Part shown: positions 1 through 7,934 of the stretch, one piece after another
Position numbering within the stretch: the first letter of the stretch is position 1
Layout: every line of letters begins with the position of its first letter
Source of the DNA: JBCCTX01 sp039197765
GTDB lineage: Bacteria > Bacteroidota > Bacteroidia > J057
DNA: 47,724 nt
Reading direction: 5' to 3'
Assembly (NCBI GenBank): GCA_039197765.1
Contig: JBCCTX010000017.1
Coordinates: 1-47,724 of the forward strand
Notes under the pieces: model-generated
Seen by the model: the letters and a program-made list of their open reading frames with translations, nothing else
Databases searched by the model: none
What the model was told of the DNA's origin: nothing
Position numbers and translations under genes: made by a program

Positions 1-1004
1 AAATCTTTACCCCAGCCTGCTGACAGTCTATCATCCAAGCTACTTTTTATTCCCTCTACCCAAGCATCAATTGCATCACTAGGGTAGCTTGCCCAGGAGA
101 AAATAGATTGAAAAATTAGAATAAGCACTGCAAAGAAAACGAGGTAGCCCCAGATTCTGTGAGTTAGGATTGTATCAATCCGGGAACTTATATTTTTTTG
201 TATATCATCGGCGGGATACATGACTTCTTTAAGCACCTCATCCGCAAAATCATAGCGAGTAAGTAACTCATTGGAGATGAGTTGGCCTGTTTCAGATCTG
301 ATGCCAGCTAACTCTTGAATTTCCCCTATCTTTTGCGAATCAATCCAAGAAAAGTGTTCAGGGGAAAGTAATATTTGAAAGGAAAGATAAGAGGGCTCAT
401 CGCCTGGAAGGTATTCTTGTACCTTTTTTAGAGCTGGTCCAAATCCGCTTGGTAGCTTCATCACTTGCCTGCCTGGTTTGGGTAGATCCTGAAACAGCAT
501 GCGCTTTAGACCATTTAGCCCTTTTTTCGTGGTAACAGATATAGGAAGGATGGGGATGCCAATTTTAGCAGAGAGACGCTGAAAATCCACCTTTTCAGAG
601 GCTTCCTCAAGTAAGTCTATCCTATTGATTACCAGTAGAGTAGGAAAACCCAAGTCTATTACTTGTGAACATAGGGCAAGGCCTCTTCGCAACTGTGTAG
701 CATCAGCTATAACCAGTACCTGATCTGGATGATCCGGGTGATTGGGGTCCTGCAGTACCTGACAGGTGATAATCTCATCTTCTGAAGCAGGGTATAAGCT
801 ATTAGTTCCAGGTAAGTCTATTAGAATAAGCTCCCGGTCCTTGTGTGAAATTGTAGCACTTTTTCTTTCAACAGTAACCCCTGAGAAATTCCCAACCCGT
901 TGATTTAAGCCTGTTAATGAATTAAAAAGGGAAGTTTTCCCACAATTGGGAGTGCCTACAATCGCTATTTTATTGGGAAGTCGTTTCACAGTTTTGCTAT
1001 CCAT
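1..1004 (-). CDS. feoB: Ferrous iron transporter FeoB, N-terminal part (cut by window edge)
   Basis: FeoB imports Fe(II) across the inner membrane; its cytosolic N-terminal domain is a G protein. The first 334 codons are visible, and the frame stays open to the window edge. The start is ATG at 1004. The G1 P-loop reads GTPNCGKT at residues 17-24 (the family usually has GNPNCGKT). G3 is DLPG in the context LIDLPGTNSLYP, and G4 is NRID. A guanine-dissociation-inhibitor-like helical segment follows, and the first hydrophobic membrane segment (YLVFFAVLILIFQSIFSW) appears close to the edge. The start lies 19 nt inside feoA, so the two are translationally coupled. The channel domain lies outside the window. 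The identification is secure from the G motifs plus the FeoA neighbour. Confidence 0.95.
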   Translation of the reverse strand, partial: MDSKTVKRLPNKIAIVGTPNCGKTSLFNSLTGLNQRVGNFSGVTVERKSATISHKDRELILIDLPGTNSLYPASEDEIITCQVLQDPNHPDHPDQVLVIADATQLRRGLALCSQVIDLGFPTLLVINRIDLLEEASEKVDFQRLSAKIGIPILPISVTTKKGLNGLKRMLFQDLPKPGRQVMKLPSGFGPALKKVQEYLPGDEPSYLSFQILLSPEHFSWIDSQKIGEIQELAGIRSETGQLISNELLTRYDFADEVLKEVMYPADDIQKNISSRIDTILTHRIWGYLVFFAVLILIFQSIFSWASYPSDAIDAWVEGIKSSLDDRLSAGWGKD

Positions 1005-1258
1005 ACGCAGGAAGCATCCTTTTTTCTAAGGGAGATCTTTGTCCCTTTGGTAGTGATGGCTATGGGATCACCTAAGGGAGCGATTTCAGTAACCTGGATG
1101 ATATTCCCAATACAAATACCGAATTTAGAAAGCTCCAAAGATAAAGGATTGGAGGTAATAGATACAATTTTAGCCCTTTCTCCTAAAGAAAGGCTTTTTA
1201 GCGTGATTCGATTTTCTCCTGGGTTAGTAGGAGAAGTATCTGTATGGAAGGTTTGCAT
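986..1258 (-). CDS. feoA: FeoA-domain protein, ferrous iron transport accessory
   Basis: A 90-residue protein of usual FeoA size, an SH3-like fold needed for FeoB-dependent iron uptake. The pattern is typical: LKSLSLGERAKIVSI near the start, a glycine-rich turn (FGICIGNIIQV), APLGDPIAI in the middle, and the closing basic segment ISLRKKDASCVWI where the family has a LRRKEA-type motif. It is the first gene of the feoAB pair; its 3' end overlaps the feoB start by 19 nt. A dyad at 1310-1334 sits about 50-75 bp upstream of its ATG and could bind an iron-responsive repressor; that link is inference. Confidence 0.93.
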   Translation of the reverse strand: MQTFHTDTSPTNPGENRITLKSLSLGERAKIVSITSNPLSLELSKFGICIGNIIQVTEIAPLGDPIAITTKGTKISLRKKDASCVWIAKL

Positions 1259-1309
1259 ATAGGCCTATATTTCACTCACTCAATTCTTTGCCCCCAACTC
1301 ATTTTTTGG

Positions 1310-1334
1310 ACGAGCTTATAATATATAAGCTTGT
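1310..1334. promoter_or_regulatory. Inverted repeat upstream of feoA, candidate operator
   Basis: The two arms are 1310-1320 and 1324-1334 around a 3-nt centre. AGCTTATA pairs perfectly with TATAAGCT, and the outer 3 bp match with one mismatch (10 of 11 positions). The dyad lies in the 289-bp region between divergent feoA and the DinB-like gene, closer to feoA. Operators of Fur or DtxR/MntR-type regulators usually look like this in size, but no regulator gene is nearby and the sequence is not an obvious Fur box. Confidence 0.4.
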
Positions 1335-1547
1335 AAAGGTAGCCTTTTTTTTTCTTGTTTAAAACCATTCTAAATTAAAACCTGAATTTAGGGTAATTTT
1401 TCCTACAGGATTTTAGTCAAAAAGGAATAATTTCAGAAACTTTCGTATTATGGAATCGAATTTTTAAGCCACCCGGAACTTGAAAACCTCCGTTTTCCCA
1501 TAAAAACGGATTTTTCGATGTATATTTAAACGAGTGCAAAATTTCCT

Positions 1548-2063
1548 ATGGAGAGTTTACTTGCTGTTATCGATAACATTTTTTCCCAAATGAAGGTTTA
1601 TCTCGATCAAATTGGAGAAGATCGATATCAAGAGAAATTAGACATTTTTTCTGGTTCTAGCATAGGGCAGCATACCCGACATATTATAGAGTTCTTTCTA
1701 TGTTTGGTAAATCAGTTGGAGGCGAAATTGATAAATTATGACCAACGTGAGCGTAAGCGGGATATTGAAGAAGATCCTGCTATTGCAGTCCTTATGTTGG
1801 AGTCCTTATCCAAAATTTTACGGGAAGTACAAGCGCCAGAAGCGCTACAATTGGTGACTTGCTATGGAGCAGGGGGAGCAGAACAGACACAGGTTCAGAC
1901 AACATTTGAGCGAGAGTTGTTATACAATATTGAGCATGCCGTTCACCACTTGGCTATGATCAAAATTGGCTTGAAAGCCATAGCGGCTGAAATGGAACTC
2001 CCCGATGATTTTGGAATTGCCCAATCTACCTTGAGCTATCGAAAAAATCTTCAAACACATTGA
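1548..2063 (+). CDS. DinB-like four-helix protein
   Basis: A 171-residue protein of the DinB/YfiT-like superfamily, four-helix-bundle proteins that bind a divalent metal through histidines; several members are thiol-dependent transferases. The metal-site pattern is visible: GQHTRH near residue 42 on the first helix pair, and EHAVHHLAMI near residue 130 on the last, preceding IKIGL. No signal peptide is present, so it is cytosolic. Its TGA stop overlaps the TTG start of the following ATP-grasp gene, so the two are probably co-translated and act in one process. The substrate cannot be told from sequence. Confidence 0.8.
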   Translation: MESLLAVIDNIFSQMKVYLDQIGEDRYQEKLDIFSGSSIGQHTRHIIEFFLCLVNQLEAKLINYDQRERKRDIEEDPAIAVLMLESLSKILREVQAPEALQLVTCYGAGGAEQTQVQTTFERELLYNIEHAVHHLAMIKIGLKAIAAEMELPDDFGIAQSTLSYRKNLQTH

Positions 2064-3124
2064 ATGTGTGGAACTGGCTAAAAAATAAGATCTCTTCACA
2101 CCCTTTCTTTATTCGACTGTTCAATTGGGAGTACTGGCCCATGCCGGTATTGATGTTTCCAGTTCTTTTCATTTGGATAGGATTTTCCATACGGGCACGG
2201 TCTGGGGTATTCTTTAGTGCAGCCAATCCGAGTATTGACATGGGGGGCTTTGCTGGTGAATCCAAGATGGATATTTTAAGTAAATTTCCTGCTCAGGTAG
2301 TGCCAGAAACCCATAGAATTTCAGCAGGGACTCCTCTAGTCGAAATTTTACCTACTTTGGCTGACTCTGGATTGAGTTTCCCCATCATTGCAAAGCCGGA
2401 TAAGGGGGAGCGCGGTTTTAAAGTGGAAAAAATAAAAGGGAAAGCAGATCTAAATGCTTATATCGAGGAATGTCCTACCGATTTTCTCCTTCAAGAGTTT
2501 ATTGATTTACCCACTGAGTTGGGCATCCTCTATTATCGGTTTCCTGGAGCCGAAAAAGGAAAAGTAACTTCTCTAACCCTCAAGAAATTCTTAACAGTTA
2601 CTGGGGATGGAAAATCCTCTGTAGAAGAACTGATCAAATCTTATCCCCGAGCAAAACTGCAGTATAAGGTCCTCAAGGCCTCTAGGCCTCAATTAATGTC
2701 GCGTATTCCTAAAGATGGGGAAATCGTGGAACTTGTTCCTATTGGAAACCATGCCAGGGGGGCGACTTTTTTGGATAGAACGGATCTCGTAGATACAGAG
2801 TTGGAAGATCGCTTTGATCAGCTTTTTCAAAAATTGGACGGGATCTATTTTGGTCGACTGGACATTAAGTGCCATAGCTTGGAATCCTTAAAATCGGGTG
2901 GCCCTTTTTATATTCTAGAGTTCAATGGCGTTAAGGCAGAACCCACCCATATCTATCAACCTGGCTTTTCCTTGTTGAAGGCTTATAAGGTATTATATGC
3001 GCAATGGAAGGTCATTTACAAGATAAGTGTAGCGAATCACAGGCGGGGCATTCCCTATGACCCTTTCATTCCTACATTGAAAAAGCTTCAGGCCCACCAG
3101 CGATATAAGAAGTCTATTGCCTAA
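2060..3124 (+). CDS. ATP-grasp domain protein with N-terminal membrane segment
   Basis: A 354-residue protein with an ATP-grasp ligase fold. Visible signatures are the nucleotide-binding lysine strand (FPIIAKPDKGERG, about residues 108-120), the hinge FLLQEFI, and the metal-binding end RLDIKC followed by ILEFNGVKAEP, which supplies D, E and N ligands. D-Ala-D-Ala ligase-like enzymes are the nearest well-known fold relatives, but the substrate is unknown. Residues 27-44 are hydrophobic (WPMPVLMFPVLFIWIGFSI) and may anchor it to the membrane. The only in-frame starts near the upstream gene are TTG at 2060, which overlaps the preceding TGA, and GTG at 2066; no ATG is in frame there. Coupling to the DinB-like gene is therefore likely. 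It converges with the gene ending at 3126. Confidence 0.82.
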   Translation: MNVWNWLKNKISSHPFFIRLFNWEYWPMPVLMFPVLFIWIGFSIRARSGVFFSAANPSIDMGGFAGESKMDILSKFPAQVVPETHRISAGTPLVEILPTLADSGLSFPIIAKPDKGERGFKVEKIKGKADLNAYIEECPTDFLLQEFIDLPTELGILYYRFPGAEKGKVTSLTLKKFLTVTGDGKSSVEELIKSYPRAKLQYKVLKASRPQLMSRIPKDGEIVELVPIGNHARGATFLDRTDLVDTELEDRFDQLFQKLDGIYFGRLDIKCHSLESLKSGGPFYILEFNGVKAEPTHIYQPGFSLLKAYKVLYAQWKVIYKISVANHRRGIPYDPFIPTLKKLQAHQRYKKSIA

Positions 3125-3125
3125 A

Positions 3126-3995
3126 CTAAAAACCTTCTGCCAGGTAGGTAGCTAACGGAAATAGAGCACTAACCAAAAAAGCCCCATCTCCCCAAACTCT
3201 GTATCGGTCTTTTTCTCCAAACCACTGAGGAAAGAGAAGGATAAAAAGAAATATCCCTCCAATAATTAAAACAATTGTTTGTGAATATATCCAGTCAATC
3301 CCAGGGTAGCCATTACTTAATAACCCTATTGAGAGGATGACTAACCCCAATAATAAGCCTCCTACCCATTTCTTTGCATTACTACGTCCAATAGCCCTTA
3401 CGAAGGAGGTATGGCCATCCAATGTATCCGTTTCCATTTCGTAAATTGAAAATAGTAGCAGATTGATTAATGCAAGAAATAAGAATTGACATACAATGAC
3501 GTAGAAAGCCCAAGGAAGTATGGGACTGTACAGCACCGCTGGACCTCCCCAAACCCCGACTGTGTATATGATGGCCACTCCCAGCTCTTTTTGAATCCAT
3601 TTGGACACCCGGTCTTTCAAAAGATAGGAAAGGCCCAAATGTATACATCCCAAACAACCTAAGATAAATCCCAATTGCCATAGAGACTTAGGAGCAGAGA
3701 AGGAGCATATTCCTACAAGAATTAGGAACAAACAGACGAGGATGAATAAAGGAGTAAAATACTTGTAGTGAAATCGATGCCTCAAGGTGTGTGCCTTTTC
3801 TCCCAATCTATAGGCATCTAAGAGATGATCTCCTGTATAGAATATCCAAATGGATATAGGAAAAACGATCCACCAGGCCCAAGGCATATCGATTTGTAAA
3901 AGCATAGCACCCATATTCCCAGTTAATAAAGCGCCTAGTACTACGTCAATACTAAGGATTTGTAGGGGGATATATACCTTACCAAACTCATTCAT
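3126..3995 (-). CDS. UbiA-like polytopic membrane protein
   Basis: A 289-residue protein with about eight hydrophobic segments. Two polar motifs sit where UbiA-family prenyltransferases bind the prenyl diphosphate through Mg: an early TGDHLLDAYR (DxxxD) and a later YEMETDTLDGHTSF, which resembles the second motif (D/E-x3-D-x3-G-x2-T). This suggests a divergent UbiA relative. The first motif lacks the full NDxxDxxxD, so prenyltransferase activity is unproven. Its start overlaps the 3' end of the upstream lipoprotein gene by 8 nt, and its stop is 1 nt from the stop of the convergent ATP-grasp gene. Confidence 0.6.
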   Translation of the reverse strand: MNEFGKVYIPLQILSIDVVLGALLTGNMGAMLLQIDMPWAWWIVFPISIWIFYTGDHLLDAYRLGEKAHTLRHRFHYKYFTPLFILVCLFLILVGICSFSAPKSLWQLGFILGCLGCIHLGLSYLLKDRVSKWIQKELGVAIIYTVGVWGGPAVLYSPILPWAFYVIVCQFLFLALINLLLFSIYEMETDTLDGHTSFVRAIGRSNAKKWVGGLLLGLVILSIGLLSNGYPGIDWIYSQTIVLIIGGIFLFILLFPQWFGEKDRYRVWGDGAFLVSALFPLATYLAEGF

Positions 3996-4245
3996 TTGTT
4001 CCAGTGGGAGTAGGTTGTGCTAGAGGGTTCTTCACTGAATCTCGATGGGCTTGCACTGAAAGGGAGTCTTTACTTGGAGAGCGTAGCTTTGATAATTCTA
4101 TGGAGTCTTCTACCCAGACTAGTTTGGAAACTACTGCTTTACGATCCTCATAGGAGCTCTCTACTGAGCAGGAGGGTAAAATGCTCCAAATGCCTACAAG
4201 CCCCAAAAGCAAAAAGGAGTTGAATTGTCTGTGGTTACATTTCAT
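3988..4245 (-). CDS. Small putative lipoprotein
   Basis: An 85-residue protein starting at ATG 4245 (MKCNHRQF); the longer frame upstream would need a TTG. A basic N-region and a hydrophobic core end in a lipobox LPSC at about residues 23-26, predicting export and lipidation. The mature part is short, charged and rich in Ser and Lys, with no domain I recognise. It overlaps the UbiA-like gene by 8 nt, so the two form an operon. It is divergent from the DUF952 gene. Confidence 0.6.
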   Translation of the reverse strand: MKCNHRQFNSFLLLGLVGIWSILPSCSVESSYEDRKAVVSKLVWVEDSIELSKLRSPSKDSLSVQAHRDSVKNPLAQPTPTGTNE

Positions 4246-4264
4246 GTTGTGCAAATGGATTACC

Positions 4265-4272
4265 TATCTTTG
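4265..4272 (+). promoter_or_regulatory. Candidate -7 promoter element (TATCTTTG)
   Basis: The element matches the Bacteroidota -7 consensus TAnnTTTG and lies 15 bp upstream of the ATG of the DUF952 gene, so the leader would be very short. No clean -33 TTTG was found at the right distance. It also supports placing that gene's start at 4288 and not further upstream. Confidence 0.45.
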
Positions 4273-4287
4273 CGAAGATACTTACTT

Positions 4288-4623
4288 ATGGCATTAATTT
4301 ATCATTTAGCTATTCCGAAGGACTGGGAACAGGCCCTTGAATCTGGGGAATATGCCCCCGCCTCCCTGCAATCCGAAGGGTTTATCCACGCCTCTGTAAA
4401 GGAGGAACTCATCCCCTCTGCTCGTATCCATTTCTTGGAACATGATTCTCTTGTGATTTTGGTAATGGCTGAGAAAAAAGTAAAACACCTGCTAAAATGG
4501 GAACCTGCTAGGGAAGGTAAACTCTTTCCCCATATCTATGGAAAAATCTCCTTAGAGCGAATCGAGAATACGTATTTAATGATTCGAGATAAACAGGGGG
4601 AGTGGCAGTGGATGAAAGGGTAG
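4288..4623 (+). CDS. DUF952 family protein
   Basis: A 111-residue cytosolic protein. The start of the family is clear in IYHLAIPKDWEQALESGEY, followed by SEGFIHAS, the DUF952 signature, and later ending in PHIYGKISLERI. DUF952 proteins are small and of unknown biochemistry, with a fold likened to ADP-ribosyl-transferase-like proteins. The ATG at 4288 is chosen because the family begins at this point and a TAnnTTTG element lies just upstream; a longer frame from 4225 would run into the divergent lipoprotein gene. Confidence 0.85.
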   Translation: MALIYHLAIPKDWEQALESGEYAPASLQSEGFIHASVKEELIPSARIHFLEHDSLVILVMAEKKVKHLLKWEPAREGKLFPHIYGKISLERIENTYLMIRDKQGEWQWMKG

Positions 4624-4739
4624 GGGATGAGAGCTGCCTATCCAGTTTATGATTTTGATTACGGGTTCGAGTATTTGAGGAAGACAAAATGGGTTCCTCC
4701 CCTTCTTGCTAATGGAGTAATTTATGAAACTTTCTAAAC

Positions 4740-5006
4740 ATGAGGAGAGAGAAGCTTCCGTTTATACTTAGAGATATCTATCCAGTTAATTATCTAAAAG
4801 AATCTCACCTGTCTCTTGTTTTAGAGGGTAGAACCCTAAAAGAGTATATCCTTGAAAATAGATTAGGGTCCCTTGAACCGTTAAACTCAGTAATCTTTGT
4901 CTGGCGCTTGGACATGAAACAAATAAAACGCGCTAAGCGAATGCTTCGAAAATACGGTATGCTTGTTGCCAATAAATCCTTGAATCATTTGGACGGCAGT
5001 AGATAG
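4740..5006 (+). CDS. Hypothetical protein, possibly not a real gene
   Basis: An 88-residue open frame in a gene-poor stretch. I do not recognise it. The product is basic at its C-terminus (KQIKRAKRMLRKYG) with no signal peptide or membrane segment. There is no convincing ribosome binding site, and the surroundings (4624-5729) are decayed, with a broken gene on the other strand just downstream. It may be a remnant of a longer gene. A 36-residue frame from 4627 to 4737 directly before it is equally unsupported. Confidence 0.3.
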   Translation: MRREKLPFILRDIYPVNYLKESHLSLVLEGRTLKEYILENRLGSLEPLNSVIFVWRLDMKQIKRAKRMLRKYGMLVANKSLNHLDGSR

Positions 5007-5034
5007 GGTATTGCCCTAGATCCTTGAATAAATG

Positions 5035-5560
5035 CTATTTTACTTCTTTATCCAATCCTAACTCCTTTATCCGCTCTTCTACTTCTCTCTTGGAAAGCCC
5101 TGTTATTCGAGCGATAAAGTGGATTTCCAGGCCTTCGCGGAAAGAATTGGTGATTACGAGATTTTGTTGCTCAAGATTTCCTTCGATCTTTCCTGCGTTT
5201 CTCTCCTACTGCTTAATTTGCTCATAGGTAGTCATAGCTTCATTTTTTACGGATGTGGATAATCTATTAAACTAATTACAAAAATCTACATTTTTTAGTT
5301 CGTTTGTATTTAGCAAATACACCCAAAACTTTCTGACTTGGGTTTTCTGAGAAGCGTCCTCTATATGTTGTTCTACATCTATGAATAGCCTTTCAATATT
5401 CTGACGGATATAAATTTCATCTCGATAATGCTTTAGCAATAGCTAATTAAATTGGCTTACCGAAAAGCTCTATCTACCTGTTGACTCACTTCTCTTCTAC
5501 GCACCCCTGGTTCAATTTTTTTCCCAAATCTAAAATATCTGAAAGTATATAACGTTTGAT
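5035..5560 (-). pseudogene. Decayed PD-(D/E)XK nuclease/Rpn-type transposase-like gene, C-terminal remnant
   Basis: Read on the minus strand, one frame gives a recognisable C-terminal portion broken by stops. A segment with HYRDEIYIRQNIERLFIDV and then QVRKFWVYLLNTNELKN is followed by a TAG. The segment SVKNEAMTTYEQIKQ follows and ends at a second TAG. Then come GKIEGNLEQQN and ITGLSKREVEERIKELGLD to the final stop at 5035. The pattern (helical region, MTTYEQI-K linker, GLS-x-E-E-I repeat near the end) is what Rpn/PDDEXK family transposase-like proteins of Bacteroidota show. The catalytic N-terminal half is not recognisable upstream of 5560. It is a dead remnant. The exact family is my inference from pattern memory. 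Confidence 0.6.
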
Positions 5561-5729
5561 ATTACATATTAAGTCAAACAGGTACATATTCAGGCTGTAG
5601 ACTGTAAAAACATGTGACTTTTTTTGACTTTTGCCTCATAAGTTTCCATGGATTTTCCCAGCTATGGAAGCATTTTTATAACAGAGATAAGCGTTCTACT
5701 TGATTTGTATTCAAAACTTAACCAACACC

Positions 5730-7934
5730 ATGATGAAACATCTAACCTACACAGTTGGGTTACTCATTGTATGCCCATTTCTCACTTTTTCTCAGACGAC
5801 CTATTATTCCCAGGGACCTGGTTCTTGGGATGATGTCGGTAGGTGGAATACAGAACCTGATGGCTCTGGTACTACCCTTGTTGAGTCGGGGTCTCCTTAT
5901 GGAGATTCCTTAGCAAATTTTATTATTCAGGAAGGTGATGAAGTTACCTTAGATGGACGTACGCAAGTGAACAACTTAACTGTACCTTCTACCGGCAAGC
6001 TTTATCGAGGTAGTGGTACCTTGACTTATGTGGAGGTATATGGGGCAGAGATAAATATTGAAGGACAGTTGGGAGATGGAAATGCCAATGATGGAATTTC
6101 TTTAGAAATTAATGGGGCAGCATGTGAAATCACCGGAAATGGGCAGGTAGACCTTAAAAGGTTAAGAAAAGGGGATGAAAGTACGGAAGCTGTAACAGAT
6201 CTAACTATATCTACAGATATAAATTTGAGATATGGAGACTCCCGGTCAAATTATAGGACTGCTTTATACAACAATGCGACAAGTCAAGCCTTTGATTTAA
6301 CCATTGCGAGTGGAGCTACTGTAAGTGTTTTAGGAGATGGGACAAATCCCGGTAGCATATCCATTGATGGAACCAGCGGGGTAAGTGGAACTTTTGCCAC
6401 TGAAAGACTGTATGGAACCTTCACCATTAACGGAACCCTAGTAGTAAGTGGAGATGTGTTTTTTAGAACAGACAATAATGATGTAGCTTCAACTGCAGGC
6501 ATAGACGAAGGAAATATTTCATTTATTGTAAACGGTACGTTGAAAGTGGGTGGAGAAATAATTGGGAATAGCACAGGAGATGGGGATGGAGTTGCAAGCC
6601 TTCAATTGAATTCTGGTTCCACCCTTGAACTATCGGGTGCAACAAACTTCATCGATATTCATCCAGATAACAACGAGGTACTCATAGATGCTCATGCTAC
6701 CATTGTCTATGCCGGCTCCTCCACCCAACAAATTTTTGAGGGCATTACTTACAGAGATCTCAAACTGAGTGGAGGTGGTGACAAGGAGCTTACCTCAGAC
6801 ATAATCGTATCTAATACCCTTATATTGGAGTCTGGGGATGTGCTTACAGGTGCCAATAAATTGATCGTAGAAAGTACAGCGTCAGATGCTATTCAGGGAG
6901 GTAGTGAAAATTCTTATGTCGTTGGAAATTTGCAAAGAGCAGTTGATGCTTCCACAACCTATGCCTTCCCCATTGGACAAGGTGGAGACGCCGATGGATA
7001 CAACCCCTTTACCTTAGAGGTAATGGCAGGCTTGAGCGGTACGGAAACGGTAGAGGCGAGTTTTACTTCCGCCATGGAAACGATAGACGAAGAACGCACC
7101 TGCGAAACGGATGAGGGTACCCAGCGACTATCCTATGCCTGTGCAGTGGGGACTTGGGATATCACCAGTAATGACTTCTCCTATGAGATTACCCTCCAGC
7201 CTAGTGCAGCTACCCAGGCTGATTGCCCAAATGAAGGAGTCAGTCTATTTCCTAGTATTCGCAAAGTAGAGGGTGGAGACCAAAGCCTGGGCTGCAATGA
7301 GGGTATAGCAGATGTACCCTTTAACTCCTTTTCCACTTTCAGTATAGCCTATGCAGCTTTAGCTGTCGCTGCACCAGTAGAATTGTTAGGCTTTGATGTT
7401 GAGGCCCAAGGTACGGCAGCAGTGCTTTGGTGGGCAACCGCCACCGAAACGAATAATTCCCACTTTGAGATTGAGAGAAGTTCAGATGGATTTTCCTATG
7501 AGGTAATTGCACGGGTAGAAGGTATGAGTACTGCATTCGAAGCCCAGGAATATTCCTACACTGACTCGATGGCCGGTCCGGGTTGGCACTATTATCGCCT
7601 AAAGCAAGTAGACTTGAATGGAGAATATGTGTATTTTACTATCCGGGAGGTTGAGCTAAGTGGTAGGAGCAGTTTACAGGCAGCAGTGCTTATCGGTTAT
7701 CCTAACCCAGCAGACAACTATTACAAAATGGAAATGGAGATTCCCGATCCTAAAAACGCCATGATCAAAGTATTTGATCTTCGTGGAAATCAAATCTACC
7801 ACGCAATGATTGCCAACTGTGCGTCTGGATATAACGCCATAGAAATGGATGTATCCACCTGGCAATCGGGAATCTATATGTATATGATTACCGCAGGAGC
7901 TGATGTAATAAGAGGAAAAATTGTCAAGACCTAA
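5730..7934 (+). CDS. T9SS-exported surface protein with C-terminal sorting domain
   Basis: A 734-residue secreted protein. The start is the tandem ATG at 5730/5733; the frame from 5700 begins with TTG. A signal peptide ends at FLTFSQ. The mature start (YYSQGPGSWDDVGRWNT) is the beginning common to large Bacteroidota surface proteins. The middle, roughly residues 60-480, is beta-rich and low in charge, with NGTL/SGTF-like turns that suggest a solenoid or adhesin-like fold. Next comes the segment LLGFDVEAQG...WATATETNNSHFEIERS, typical just before a T9SS domain. The last 80 residues start YPNPADNYY and end GIYMYMITAG...IRGKIVKT, a type A sorting domain. The ligand is unknown. Its 3' end overlaps the convergent pseudouridine synthase gene by 11 bp. 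Confidence 0.88.
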   Translation: MMKHLTYTVGLLIVCPFLTFSQTTYYSQGPGSWDDVGRWNTEPDGSGTTLVESGSPYGDSLANFIIQEGDEVTLDGRTQVNNLTVPSTGKLYRGSGTLTYVEVYGAEINIEGQLGDGNANDGISLEINGAACEITGNGQVDLKRLRKGDESTEAVTDLTISTDINLRYGDSRSNYRTALYNNATSQAFDLTIASGATVSVLGDGTNPGSISIDGTSGVSGTFATERLYGTFTINGTLVVSGDVFFRTDNNDVASTAGIDEGNISFIVNGTLKVGGEIIGNSTGDGDGVASLQLNSGSTLELSGATNFIDIHPDNNEVLIDAHATIVYAGSSTQQIFEGITYRDLKLSGGGDKELTSDIIVSNTLILESGDVLTGANKLIVESTASDAIQGGSENSYVVGNLQRAVDASTTYAFPIGQGGDADGYNPFTLEVMAGLSGTETVEASFTSAMETIDEERTCETDEGTQRLSYACAVGTWDITSNDFSYEITLQPSAATQADCPNEGVSLFPSIRKVEGGDQSLGCNEGIADVPFNSFSTFSIAYAALAVAAPVELLGFDVEAQGTAAVLWWATATETNNSHFEIERSSDGFSYEVIARVEGMSTAFEAQEYSYTDSMAGPGWHYYRLKQVDLNGEYVYFTIREVELSGRSSLQAAVLIGYPNPADNYYKMEMEIPDPKNAMIKVFDLRGNQIYHAMIANCASGYNAIEMDVSTWQSGIYMYMITAGADVIRGKIVKT

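Noticed and set aside
1047..1262. Plus-strand frame over feoA
   Set aside because: It is a shadow of feoA, whose family match on the minus strand is clear.
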